Shown piece by piece: positions 1-9,932 of a stretch of 64,000 nucleotides of DNA. The notes under the pieces are model-generated. The model did not search any database. It was not told where the DNA came from and worked only from the letters and a program-made list of their open reading frames with translations. Each line of letters starts with the position of its first letter. Position 1 is the first letter of the stretch. Made by a program: the position numbers and the translations under genes. Origin of the DNA: Leptospira fainei serovar Hurstbridge str. BUT 6 (lineage in GTDB: Bacteria > Spirochaetota > Leptospiria > Leptospirales > Leptospiraceae); the NCBI RefSeq assembly GCF_000306235.2, contig NZ_AKWZ02000001.1, positions 124,001 to 188,000 on the forward strand. The letters run 5' to 3'.

Positions 1-599
1 CTAAAATCGTCGATCGGCTCGTCGGTAATGATGATTTCATCATCTCCGCCCGAGCTATCTTCCGAAGATTCTGAAATTACCGCGATATCATCGTCTTCGT
101 CGTCCAGAAGGATAATTTCATCGTCTTCGTTAAAATCCTCTTCGGTGGAATCGGCAACCATAGAAGGAATCGGCATCGAACTAGCGGACGGAGTTACGGA
201 ACCTCCGGCAAAAGCAGCGGCCGCCGGTGCAGAACTAGCTGATGGAGGAGGTGCGCTAGCTGCAGGCGATGAAGATGGGGAGACGTTGGAACTTGATGCA
301 CTGGCAGGCGATGTCGGCAAACCATCCAAGCGTCCGAGAAGCTGATTGATCTTCCCTTCGAGAGCTCGCTCCCTCTCTTTCATTTCCTCGAGTTCTTTCG
401 TAGTCTTTTGGAGTTGCTCGCGAACTGAAGCGAGTTCTTTCTCTTTTTCCTCCATGGCCAGTTTCATCTGGTCATTTTCCGCGCGGAGAGTTTCATTTTC
501 CGATTCTAGCCGGCCGTTTTCGGCCCGGAGATCGCTAATCAGTTCGAGAGCTTTAATGACCTTACTTTCGAGTTCTTCGATGGTCTCCATTGTTAGCAT
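1..599 (-). CDS. ZapB-like coiled-coil protein with acidic tail (3' end cut by window)
   Basis: An open frame reads on the minus strand from ATG at 599 to the left window edge without a stop, so the C-terminus is missing. A GAGG ribosome-binding site lies 8 bases upstream of this ATG; a second in-frame ATG is at 590. Residues 1-100 are a heptad-like helix rich in Glu, Lys and Leu (for example RAENGRLESENETLRAEN), typical of ZapB-like or other bacterial coiled-coil proteins. A Ser/Pro/Ala-rich linker follows, then a tail of Asp/Glu runs such as LLDDEDDDI. The coiled coil suggests a division- or scaffold-related role, but function cannot be fixed from this alone. The Ser-rich plus-strand frames here are mirror images of the acidic codons. 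Confidence 0.75.
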   Translation of the reverse strand, partial: MLTMETIEELESKVIKALELISDLRAENGRLESENETLRAENDQMKLAMEEKEKELASVREQLQKTTKELEEMKERERALEGKINQLLGRLDGLPTSPASASSSNVSPSSSPAASAPPPSASSAPAAAAFAGGSVTPSASSMPIPSMVADSTEEDFNEDDEIILLDDEDDDIAVISESSEDSSGGDDEIIITDEPIDDF

Positions 600-757
600 A
601 CTGAGAACCTCATCCTTCCGGTACGTGATTTTTAATAGGACGCATAAAGATCATTCGTAAAAACGACCTGAATCTTTTTGGACCGCCAATTCGGCGAAAT
701 CCATCCTATTTTTCTATTTTCGGCAAAAGAGAAAAACCTTTTTTTAGAAAAACAAAG

Positions 758-790
758 AGAGCCCAGAAAGAATCCGGGCTCTTTTTTGAT
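758..790 (-). terminator. Rho-independent terminator of infC-rpmI-rplT
   Basis: AGAGCCC and GGGCTCT pair around an 11-base loop. T-runs lie on both sides, so the structure could work in either direction. It sits about 80 bases beyond the rplT stop and before the ZapB-like gene. Confidence 0.75.
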
Positions 791-867
791 TTCCTACCAA
801 AAAATAAGGTTTTTCGGTGTTTCCAAACTCCTCTTTGAGTAGGAGAAAGAAAATTCGATGATTTGAA

Positions 868-1221
868 TTAACCGGCTACTTTGATTTTTTCGACCAGAGC
901 GTTGAAAGTCTCTTTATCGTTAAATGCAAGTTCGGCTAAGGCTTTTCTATCTAAATCGATGCTAGCTTTTTTCAAACCGTACATGAATTGAGAATAGGAA
1001 AGGCCAGCTTCCCGCGCAGCAGCATTAATACGGATAATCCACAACTTGCGGAAATCACGTTTTTTAGCGCGACGGTCGCGATAAGCCCACTGACCGGCTT
1101 TCATTACGGCAGATTTAGCTGTTCTATAAAGTTTAGAACGTGCGCCTCTAAATCCTTTTGCTTGCTTCAGGATTTTTTTGCGACGGTTCTTATGAATGGT
1201 TCCGTTTGTAGCTCTTGGCAT
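868..1221 (-). CDS. rplT: 50S ribosomal protein L20
   Basis: This 117-residue basic protein has the usual L20 length and N-terminus (MPRATNG), followed by the Arg/Lys-rich helix that threads into 23S rRNA and the conserved [10 protein letters not shown] segment. L20 is needed early in 50S subunit assembly and in many bacteria also represses its own operon through an mRNA site. It is the last gene of infC-rpmI-rplT: its ATG overlaps the last base of the rpmI stop, which suggests translational coupling. A hairpin terminator lies downstream. Confidence 0.97.
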   Translation of the reverse strand: MPRATNGTIHKNRRKKILKQAKGFRGARSKLYRTAKSAVMKAGQWAYRDRRAKKRDFRKLWIIRINAAAREAGLSYSQFMYGLKKASIDLDRKALAELAFNDKETFNALVEKIKVAG

Positions 1222-1424
1222 TAGCGCACTCCGTAAGGCATTAGTCTAACGATTGATTTCCAATCGGCATCCACGACCAAAGTCATTCCCCGGAGACGGC
1301 GGCGTCTCTTAGGTCCTTTTTTGGTAAGAATGTGACGGGTATTCATGCTCTTCCGTTTTATCTTATTATTTTTGGAAAACTTGAACCGTTTTGCTGCGGC
1401 CCTGTTTGTCTTCAGCTTGGGCAT
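1221..1424 (-). CDS. rpmI: 50S ribosomal protein L35
   Basis: This 67-residue, strongly basic protein begins [15 protein letters not shown], the standard L35 N-terminus, and carries the conserved [17 protein letters not shown] segment. It is a structural component of the 50S subunit. It lies 34 bases after infC and overlaps rplT by one base, the conserved gene order found in most bacteria. Confidence 0.97.
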   Translation of the reverse strand: MPKLKTNRAAAKRFKFSKNNKIKRKSMNTRHILTKKGPKRRRRLRGMTLVVDADWKSIVRLMPYGVR

Positions 1425-1458
1425 TTTCCTACCTCAATAACTCCTAAGTTCCTGCTCA

Positions 1459-2004
1459 CTATTTCGCGACAGCGGGGGTGATCACAACGACGATTTGCCG
1501 TCCGTCTAACACCGGTTCCCGTTCAGGCGTACCATGACCTTTTAAGTCTTCAACCATTCGATTGACTACGTTCATCCCTAATTCCGAGTGCATCATTTCT
1601 CGACCCCGGAAGCGGAGGCTCACTTTAACCTTATCCCCTTTTTGAAGGAACTCGACTGCGTGGCGCTTTTTAATCTCATAATCATGCTGATCGATCCGAG
1701 GACGGATCTTCACTTCTTTTACATTAATTACGTGTTGCTTCTTCTTCGCTTCTTTGCTTTTTTTAAGTAGCTCGAACTTATACTTACCGTAGTCAATCAG
1801 CTTGCAAACGTGAATTTCCTGGTCTCCAGATACTTCTACCAAGTCCAGGTTTTCTTCCTTCGCCTTCCGGAGCGCTTCTTCAAAGCCGACGATCATAACA
1901 CCGTCATCTGTGACCAATCTTACTTGGGCAACCCCAGTAATTTTTTCATTAATTCTATGGCTAAACAGTTTATCCGTGGGTTTAGGTTGGGGCTTCCTCT
2001 GCAT
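1459..2004 (-). CDS. infC: Translation initiation factor IF-3
   Basis: IF-3 keeps the 30S subunit free and checks start-codon pairing. At 181 residues it has the family's normal size. The N-terminal domain carries [15 protein letters not shown] and the linker helix is Lys-rich ([11 protein letters not shown]). The C-terminal domain has the [11 protein letters not shown] and [13 protein letters not shown] signatures. The start is ATG at 2004, directly behind a TGA and with GGAG about 5 bases upstream, so it does not use the rare AUU start known from other bacteria. It leads the infC-rpmI-rplT operon. An insertion sequence separates it from thrS, so it must rely on a promoter between 2005 and about 2310. 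Confidence 0.97.
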   Translation of the reverse strand: MQRKPQPKPTDKLFSHRINEKITGVAQVRLVTDDGVMIVGFEEALRKAKEENLDLVEVSGDQEIHVCKLIDYGKYKFELLKKSKEAKKKQHVINVKEVKIRPRIDQHDYEIKKRHAVEFLQKGDKVKVSLRFRGREMMHSELGMNVVNRMVEDLKGHGTPEREPVLDGRQIVVVITPAVAK

Positions 2005-2060
2005 TCAGTCTCCGGCTATTTTTCCAATTTTTTGGCTCTTGGGCCTGCATTCAAGCGATT

Positions 2061-2097
2061 TTCTCCCAGCATAGAGGAAGAGTAGGCCTCTCATCAA
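2061..2097 (-). promoter_or_regulatory. Possible infC promoter
   Basis: On the minus strand TTGATG (2092-2097) and TATGCT (2068-2073) are separated by 18 bases and would give a leader of roughly 57 nucleotides before infC. The match is moderate. It is offered because the neighbouring IS element cuts off read-through from thrS. Confidence 0.3.
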
Positions 2098-2409
2098 GTA
2101 GAATTTACATGATCTAGTGAGGAATCCGGGGGGCGCCTCCCTGCGCTCGCAGGGCCGGGCTGTTTCGGGTTCGGCTAATCGCCTCATCCCGCATGGAAAC
2201 CCGATGCACTAAAGAATTCAGAGTGTCGACCATGCGGGACGTTGCCCTACACATCCCTGGCGCGACACTAGGTCGTACTAGTGGATTTTCCGGCGAGCCC
2301 CCGCCCTGGTTCGGGGGCCTGTTGAAAAAGAGGCCTGGTTTGTCTGAAAATTCTTCTTCCTCTTTAAAGCGAATGGCAAAAAGAAGAAGGGACTGCCGTA
2401 GCAGATCGT

Positions 2410-3381
2410 TTAAATATACCGAAATCCGCAAATTTTTCCTATGTTGTGAGCGGAGCATCTTTCGGACCATTCAAGAGAAACTTTTTCCAATCCTTTTGTC
2501 ATGAATCTATTTCCTGCACGAGATCCTTTCATTGCACCAAAGACGCCTTCAATCGAAGAAAACCGTTTGGCATAAATTTTTCTCGATTTCGGGTTTTGTA
2601 ACTTTTTGCGCATTTCCATCGTGTAGAAATTATTCAGCTCGCTCGGATGGTAGTTTTTACTTGGACTTAAATGAATGTAGTTTCTTCTCAAGTTATTAGA
2701 ATTCACCAAAATGGATTTAGATCGACCTTTTGTGCAGAAATGTTTCAACTTACAGCCGTTGCAACCCGTCGATCTGTAATCCGAATAACTGTATTGTCCA
2801 TGAAGATACTTTTCGGATCGGAATTTAAGTGTTCTGCCCGATGGACAGACGAAGTTGTTAGCTTTCTTTTCATAGATAAATTTGATGAACGGAGGCCTTC
2901 GTTTGGAGAAATCGGTAACTTTTGGGATCTTCCCTGCTTGGAATAACCTTGTTACTTTTTGATCGGGACAATAAAGATCGAAGTCTTTTAATCTCTGGAA
3001 ATTACTTTCGCTTGCATAACCGGCATCTAAGACATATTGAATTCTATTTAAATCTTGTTTTTCCGATCTTAAGAATTCGTAGCAAGATTCGACTTTTCGA
3101 ATCATTTTCTCCGCAAACTTAGTATCGGATTGTTCCGTTTCCACACTGTGAGAAATGATCATGTTGGATTTGCAATCGACCGCCGCTTGAGCATTGTAAC
3201 CTACCAGGAATACGTTTCCTTTTTTCTGTAGATCGCAATCTCTCTCATAGAGATGGACTCTACGACGGTCTTTGTGCTTTTTTAGGAATTTTACCGCATC
3301 CTGAAGCTTTTCTGCCTTTAGTTCTAATTCTTTCTTTTGTCTCGAATTTGAGAACGATCCATATCGGCAGACTTTTCCCAT
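2410..3381 (-). pseudogene. IS1182-family transposase, C-terminal part (second frame)
   Basis: This frame carries the RNase-H-like DDE core: the GYNAQAAVD segment, the second acidic residue in VLDAGYASESN, a Cys-containing insert (CNGCKLKHFC), and the catalytic Glu in SSIEGVFG. It lacks the first Asp, which lies in the upstream frame. Homology with the upstream part becomes continuous if the ribosome, or the ancestral sequence, shifts by -1 near 3330-3339, where the minus strand reads CAAAAGAAAG. IS1182 elements usually have a single frame, so a disabling indel is the simpler reading. Programmed frameshifting cannot be excluded. Confidence 0.75.
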
Positions 3382-3911
3382 TCTTGAAATTTGACCTTAC
3401 TTACCTTTTCGATTTGTTCAAGTCTAAGCTCGAATTTTTCCAGGTCCCCTATATCATCGGGATTCGCATTCGCCTTTATCTTAGTGCCATCTATGGAAAC
3501 GGTTTCAAAATCTATATAACCGCTTTCGTAACCGAGAAATACCGTTTGAGAAAATAGATCTTCGATTTCAGTTCTGTGAGTCTTTCTGAACTTTGAGATA
3601 AAACTATGATCCAGCTCTTCTCCATCCAGAAGATAGATCAATTCAGCTCTGAGTTTGGATAACCTACAGAGTTCCCGCATCGAGATATTGCCGATTAAAA
3701 TGGAATAAAAAAGAGCCGAAATAACTTTCTTCGGTGAAATTGCAGGTCTGCCAGTCTCATCATTCTGGTAATTCTTTTCGAAATCTTCGAAATCTAACCG
3801 ATCAATGACTTTCTTAAAACCGTGAATCGGATGTTCTTCCCCGAACAATTCCTTGAACTCTAAAACGTACATTCTAAGCTGATTCGGATCCGTATTCTTG
3901 AACTTTGCCAT
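3324..3911 (-). pseudogene. IS1182-family transposase, N-terminal part (first frame)
   Basis: The 195-residue product has the DUF772-type N-terminal helical domain (GRPAISPKKVISALFYSILIG; RKTHRTEIEDLF) and the first catalytic Asp in VSIDGTKIKANA. It stops at 3324-3326 just after an A-rich tract, where the remaining transposase continues in another frame. Start is ATG at 3911, about 50 bases inside the right inverted repeat. On its own it lacks the second Asp and the Glu and could not catalyse transposition. Confidence 0.75.
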
Positions 3912-4051
3912 TCCGTAAATCTAGCAAGTTCCCTAAAATTGCATCCCTTTTTCAACAGGCTCTCGGGTGGTGGTGGAGGGCACGTGGGCGAGGTGCTCGG
4001 CTCTATATCATAAATGTTCGGATTCGCCAAGCATTTTTGCAGTTAGCTTTT

Positions 4052-4067
4052 TGTGGGAGCTCCAACA
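4052..4067. repeat. Dispersed palindrome TGTGGGAGCTCCAACA, copy 1
   Basis: A 16-base palindrome with one mismatched pair, 13 bases beyond the thrS stop codon. The same word recurs at 43357-43372, and with one change at 26204-26219, always between genes. Confidence 0.7.
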
Positions 4068-4079
4068 AGCAACGAACGA

Positions 4080-6017
<1,938 letters not shown>

Positions 6018-6196
6018 TGTTCTTTACCCAGCCCTTCTTCCATAACGCCAAAAGTGGGTTTTTTCCTCAACCATTTAGAACTTATAAGGTCCGCGCTACT
6101 CATCCAAAGGTTTGAAGATTAATCGGAATCGACGCGTGCTTCCTATTCTCTATTTCTCGATTGACCCCTATCTCAGGCGAGCAACCCTGTCCGTAT

Positions 6197-7306
6197 ATGA
6201 AAGCGTTCTTGGTTTTGGAAAACGGGGACGTATACGAAGGCGAGTCCTTCGGCTACGAGACCCAATCTGTCGGGGAAATCGTCTTCAACACGTCATTGGC
6301 AGGATACCAAGAAATTTTAACGGATCCTTCTTACGCCGATCAAATTGTCACACTCACTTACCCAATGATCGGGAATTACGGCATCAGTCCCGAAAATATG
6401 GAATCTTCTAAGATTCAAGCAAGCGGGATGATCGTAAAAGAGTATGTGGATCGGCCTTCCAACTTCAAGTCTGAAAAAACCCTCTCACAATTCTTAAAAG
6501 AATATAAAATTCCCGGAATTCAAGGCATAGATACCCGGAAATTAACTCGCTTTATCCGGACAAACGGTGCACCGAATGGCGGCATCTTCGTAGCCGAAGA
6601 ATATTCGAACTCCTTTTTGGAGCAAGTGAAGCGATTTCCCGGAATCGCGAATGCGGATCTCGCAAAAGTAGTCAGTACCAATCATAAATACGAATTCGGT
6701 AGCTTAGAAGGAAAGAAATATAAACTCGCCGTTTATGACTACGGAGTGAAAACCAATATTCTACGACTGTTAGATGCGGTCGGATTTGCAGTGACCGTTT
6801 ATCCGGCAGAAACTCCAGCTGACGAAATTATGAAAGACGGCGTCGATGCATTCTTTCTCTCCAATGGCCCAGGAGATCCCGCAGCATGCACCTATGCCAT
6901 CGAATCCACGAGAGCTATTTTAGAAAAAGGATATCCACTCTTCGGTATTTGTCTCGGTCATCAAATCATCGGCTTAACCATGGGTAAAAAAACCGAAAAA
7001 ATGAAATTCGGTCATAGAGGCGGAAATCAACCGGTTAAGAATATAGCGACCGGCAAAGTGGAAATCACATCTCAGAATCATGGCTTCGCGGTGGTTGCAG
7101 AATCTTCGGAAAAAGAACCCATATCTTTCGTGAATCTGAACGATCAAACGGTGGAAGGAATTTTAAAATCCGGTTATCCGTTACTCTCTGTACAGTATCA
7201 CCCGGAAAGCGCACCGGGACCGAATGATAGCAGGTATTTGTTCAAGAAGTTCTATGACTTGGTGGACTCTACAAAAAACGGACTGAGGTTAACTAGCATC
7301 TTATAA
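6197..7306 (+). CDS. carA: Carbamoyl-phosphate synthase small (glutaminase) subunit
   Basis: Hydrolyses glutamine and delivers ammonia to CarB for carbamoyl phosphate, used for arginine and pyrimidines. I place the start at ATG 6197 ([15 protein letters not shown]) because this aligns with the family N-terminus; an upstream GTG/ACG-type extension lacks similarity. The N-terminal CPSase domain has [17 protein letters not shown]. The C-terminal class I amidotransferase domain has SNGPGDP, the nucleophile in GICLGHQ and the His-Glu pair in YHPES. The length, 369 residues, is normal. carB is not in this window. Confidence 0.95.
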   Translation: MKAFLVLENGDVYEGESFGYETQSVGEIVFNTSLAGYQEILTDPSYADQIVTLTYPMIGNYGISPENMESSKIQASGMIVKEYVDRPSNFKSEKTLSQFLKEYKIPGIQGIDTRKLTRFIRTNGAPNGGIFVAEEYSNSFLEQVKRFPGIANADLAKVVSTNHKYEFGSLEGKKYKLAVYDYGVKTNILRLLDAVGFAVTVYPAETPADEIMKDGVDAFFLSNGPGDPAACTYAIESTRAILEKGYPLFGICLGHQIIGLTMGKKTEKMKFGHRGGNQPVKNIATGKVEITSQNHGFAVVAESSEKEPISFVNLNDQTVEGILKSGYPLLSVQYHPESAPGPNDSRYLFKKFYDLVDSTKNGLRLTSIL

Positions 7307-7389
7307 CTCAGGATTTCAATCTGTCCGATCCGACTTTCAGGTAAATAAGCGTTTCAAAACCGTTCTTAGACGGGAAAATTCTTTTTTCA

Positions 7390-8499
7390 TTATAAAACTG
7401 ATCCGTTTTCCCGTTTCAAAAACCAGCGAGTTAATTTTTGCACTCCGCAAGCATTTAGGTGCGTATAATCCCCGAAGACGGAAATTTCGAAAGGCTCATC
7501 CGGCTTTATAACCGGAATCCCGCCGGCCTTTAATATGCCTTCGAATTCGGACAATGCATTATCTCCGCCGACGGCGGCAACAAAATCCGGGCGGGATGGA
7601 ATTAATAATACTTCGAAAGAAATATTCTCCTTTTGTAATATTTTGAAAATTAACTTCCAAGCTACTAGGGAGGACGATCGCATTCTTTTATAATTCGATT
7701 CCCAGCCCGAACCCGGCAAGGCTTGAGGTGAAGTGTTTGGAACGCAGTTGCCGGTATAGGTCTTCGAATTATTCCATTCCAGAAATCCTCCGCTTCGTTC
7801 CAGTTCTGCGCGCAACTGCTCATTCTTTTTTCGATTCGATTTCCATCTTTCCACCGGATTTATGGATAAGATTTCCGCCAGTCTCGGATCGGTTTCCAAA
7901 AATTGTTCCGTCTTAGGAATCGTGCGAATTTCCGAGGAAATTGCCGAATTCAATTTCATTAACGGAAATATTCTGGCCAGAGCAAAAAATAAAGCGTCTC
8001 CTACATTCCGAAAATAGAAATTTCTTTCCTGAGAATTCCAATATATACTCCAGCGAAAAGAATCGTAATTCAGCACTAGCGAACGGTGCGCGGGAACGAT
8101 ATCTACATCGGCAGTATTGAAATAGTTCGCATTCAGGAATATTTTTTCCGGCTTCAATCCTGCCGAAAGGAGTTCTTTTATCCGAATCAGGATACCTTCG
8201 GGTTGTTCCGAAGGTCGAGGTAAAAAAACAATCCTTTTACCCGTCGATCTCTGCAAGACCTGCGGATCCATACCGCTCATCAATTGACTATCTCCGAGAA
8301 AAAGCCAACTAGGTTCCCTGCTTTTGGCATTATCGTAACTTAGCTGTTTTTCAAACTGTTTCCGCAATAATTCGTATAAAAAAGCGTTCTTTTCCTGAAA
8401 CGGCAATAGAAGTTCAAAGAGAAAATTGGACGCCAAAATCAGCGAAAGGAGAAATGCTCCCATCCATATAATAATTTTATTTTTCTCTAATTTTCTCAT
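7390..8499 (-). CDS. SGNH/DUF1574-like membrane-anchored protein, partner of MBOAT acyltransferase
   Basis: The start is set at ATG 8499, one base after the MBOAT stop; a GTG at 8547 would overlap that gene by 47 bases. One N-terminal membrane segment (IIIWMGAFLLSLILASN) anchors a soluble domain. This domain has an SGNH-like first block (LFLGDSQLMSG, about residue 75) and a late Asp-x-x-His (DYTHLN, about 350), the arrangement seen in AlgX/AlgJ-like O-acetyltransferases and the Leptospira DUF1574 family. With the adjacent MBOAT protein it probably O-acylates a surface polysaccharide outside the cytoplasm. Substrate is unknown, and the DUF assignment is from memory. Confidence 0.75.
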   Translation of the reverse strand: MRKLEKNKIIIWMGAFLLSLILASNFLFELLLPFQEKNAFLYELLRKQFEKQLSYDNAKSREPSWLFLGDSQLMSGMDPQVLQRSTGKRIVFLPRPSEQPEGILIRIKELLSAGLKPEKIFLNANYFNTADVDIVPAHRSLVLNYDSFRWSIYWNSQERNFYFRNVGDALFFALARIFPLMKLNSAISSEIRTIPKTEQFLETDPRLAEILSINPVERWKSNRKKNEQLRAELERSGGFLEWNNSKTYTGNCVPNTSPQALPGSGWESNYKRMRSSSLVAWKLIFKILQKENISFEVLLIPSRPDFVAAVGGDNALSEFEGILKAGGIPVIKPDEPFEISVFGDYTHLNACGVQKLTRWFLKRENGSVL

Positions 8500-8500
8500 A

Positions 8501-9925
8501 TTAAAACTGGAAATAGAAGAAGACTTTTTTTTCAAAAACTCCCGCACTCATGAACAGTAGGGCAAAGAAAAAGGCAATGACCGAATATTTTAAGAATGAT
8601 CCCGATTGACTCCATCGGGAGAAAAATTCATCCGAACCTCCCGCCCTGATTTGCAAAATATCTACAAATACCAAAGGAGCTCCGAAAAAGAGAACCTTAG
8701 CCGCCAATTCCGTAGACCAATAGTATCCGGAATATGCGTTATGGAAATACGGAATCCAATCACTCGGGCGTGTAATATTAAAAAGAATTAAACCGAACGA
8801 AAACAAAGTCCATGTCAGAATTGTTCCGATAAATTTACTCGATTTTTGAACCCAGATATTCGAAGTCCATTCCAGTCGACTAAACGCCCTCGCACCTATC
8901 GTATAGAAAGAAATCTGGAGTCCGCAAAACAGGCCCCAAACTAAAAACCCATATGCCGCTCCGTGCCATAAACCGCCTAAGAGCCAGACAAGCATGATGT
9001 TAAGGATCTGACGAGCGACGCCTAAACGATTTCCTCCCAAGGGAATATATATATAATCTCTAAGCCAACTCGATAAGGAAATATGCCAGCGCTTCCAAAA
9101 TTCGGCCGGATTGGACGCTAAATAAGGAAAATTGAAATTGTTCGTAAGTTTAAAACCTAGCATCTTCGCCAGTCCCCTTGCGGCATCCGTATAGCCGGAA
9201 AAATCTGCGTACAATTGTAAACTCATCACGAAAGCCAACCACCATACGATCCCGTCGGGCCAAACAACTCCCGGTTGCAAAACTTTTTCCACGAAGAAGA
9301 GCAGATTATCTCCGACAAAGACTTTCTTAAAAATCCCCCAGGAAAACAGCCAAATGCCGGCCCAGACCTCCTCGCTTACTATCGCGCGAGGATTTGCGAT
9401 TTGAGGAAGCAGGGAATTTGGCCTTTCGATCGGACCGATGAGAAGCAAAGGAAAAAATAAATCATAAACGCAAAATTGCACCAAGTCGGCCGAAGCTCGA
9501 ATTCGATTGATTCGAATTTCGACGATATAACTTATATTATGAAACGTGTAAAAGGAAATGCCTAATGGAAATAGAAGCTTGGGTACGCGAATTCCCTCTC
9601 CGCCGAACATAAAAACAAGATCATTCCATACTTGAGCGCCGAAAGAACTATACTTAAAGACACCGAGAAGAGCGAGATTCGATCCGATTAAGACTCCTGC
9701 AACCAAACTTTTGCGAGAATCGGTTGCTTTAGAGAGCCAAAGTCCTCCGAGAAAGTTTCCCAGTACCGAGAATATCAAAATCAAGGTCGGCTCCCAACCC
9801 CAAGAAACGTAAAACGCCAAACCCGAGACTAATAATAAAAGATTCTGACCTCGAGTATTGAAGCGATTGTACAGGAAATAAACTACTCCGAAGAAGAGCA
9901 AAAATCCCAGCGAATGAAATAGCAT
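8501..9925 (-). CDS. MBOAT family O-acyltransferase (AlgI-like)
   Basis: This multi-pass membrane protein of 474 residues matches AlgI/DltB-type acyltransferases, which pass acyl groups across the membrane to a polysaccharide. The hallmark block is present: YTDAARGLAKMLGF, NFNFPYLASNPAEFWKRWHISLS, RDYIYIPLGGNRLG, and the catalytic-His motif GGLWHGAAYGF. About ten hydrophobic helices are visible. It sits 7 bases after the GAF/GGDEF-like gene and one base before its SGNH partner, so all are probably one transcript. The regulatory gene upstream suggests that acylation is controlled, but this is inference. Confidence 0.9.
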   Translation of the reverse strand: MLFHSLGFLLFFGVVYFLYNRFNTRGQNLLLLVSGLAFYVSWGWEPTLILIFSVLGNFLGGLWLSKATDSRKSLVAGVLIGSNLALLGVFKYSSFGAQVWNDLVFMFGGEGIRVPKLLFPLGISFYTFHNISYIVEIRINRIRASADLVQFCVYDLFFPLLLIGPIERPNSLLPQIANPRAIVSEEVWAGIWLFSWGIFKKVFVGDNLLFFVEKVLQPGVVWPDGIVWWLAFVMSLQLYADFSGYTDAARGLAKMLGFKLTNNFNFPYLASNPAEFWKRWHISLSSWLRDYIYIPLGGNRLGVARQILNIMLVWLLGGLWHGAAYGFLVWGLFCGLQISFYTIGARAFSRLEWTSNIWVQKSSKFIGTILTWTLFSFGLILFNITRPSDWIPYFHNAYSGYYWSTELAAKVLFFGAPLVFVDILQIRAGGSDEFFSRWSQSGSFLKYSVIAFFFALLFMSAGVFEKKVFFYFQF

Positions 9926-9932
9926 AAGAAAA

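Larger units (their letters stand above)
2315..3962 (-). mobile_element. IS1182-like insertion sequence with terminal repeats and TCGG duplication
   Basis: The ends are inverted repeats of the form GRGCCTGTTGAAAAAGRGR (left 2315-2333, right about 3944-3962), flanked on both sides by TCGG (2311-2314 and 3963-3966), which reads as a 4-bp target duplication. The element is 1,648 bp and contains a transposase in two frames. DDE residues are spread across both frames. It lies between thrS and infC and interrupts a GC-rich hairpin repeat. Family assignment rests on the DUF772-type N-terminus and the Cys-containing DDE C-terminal domain. Confidence 0.85.

Noticed and set aside
28..660. Two Ser/Phe-rich plus-strand frames at the left edge
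   Set aside because: They mirror the coiled-coil gene on the minus strand, which has a ribosome-binding site and coherent heptads.
2005..2470. Short minus-strand frames upstream of infC, one crossing the IS end
   Set aside because: One crosses the inverted repeat and the other has no plausible start or domain; the sequence is better explained as promoter region and repeat.
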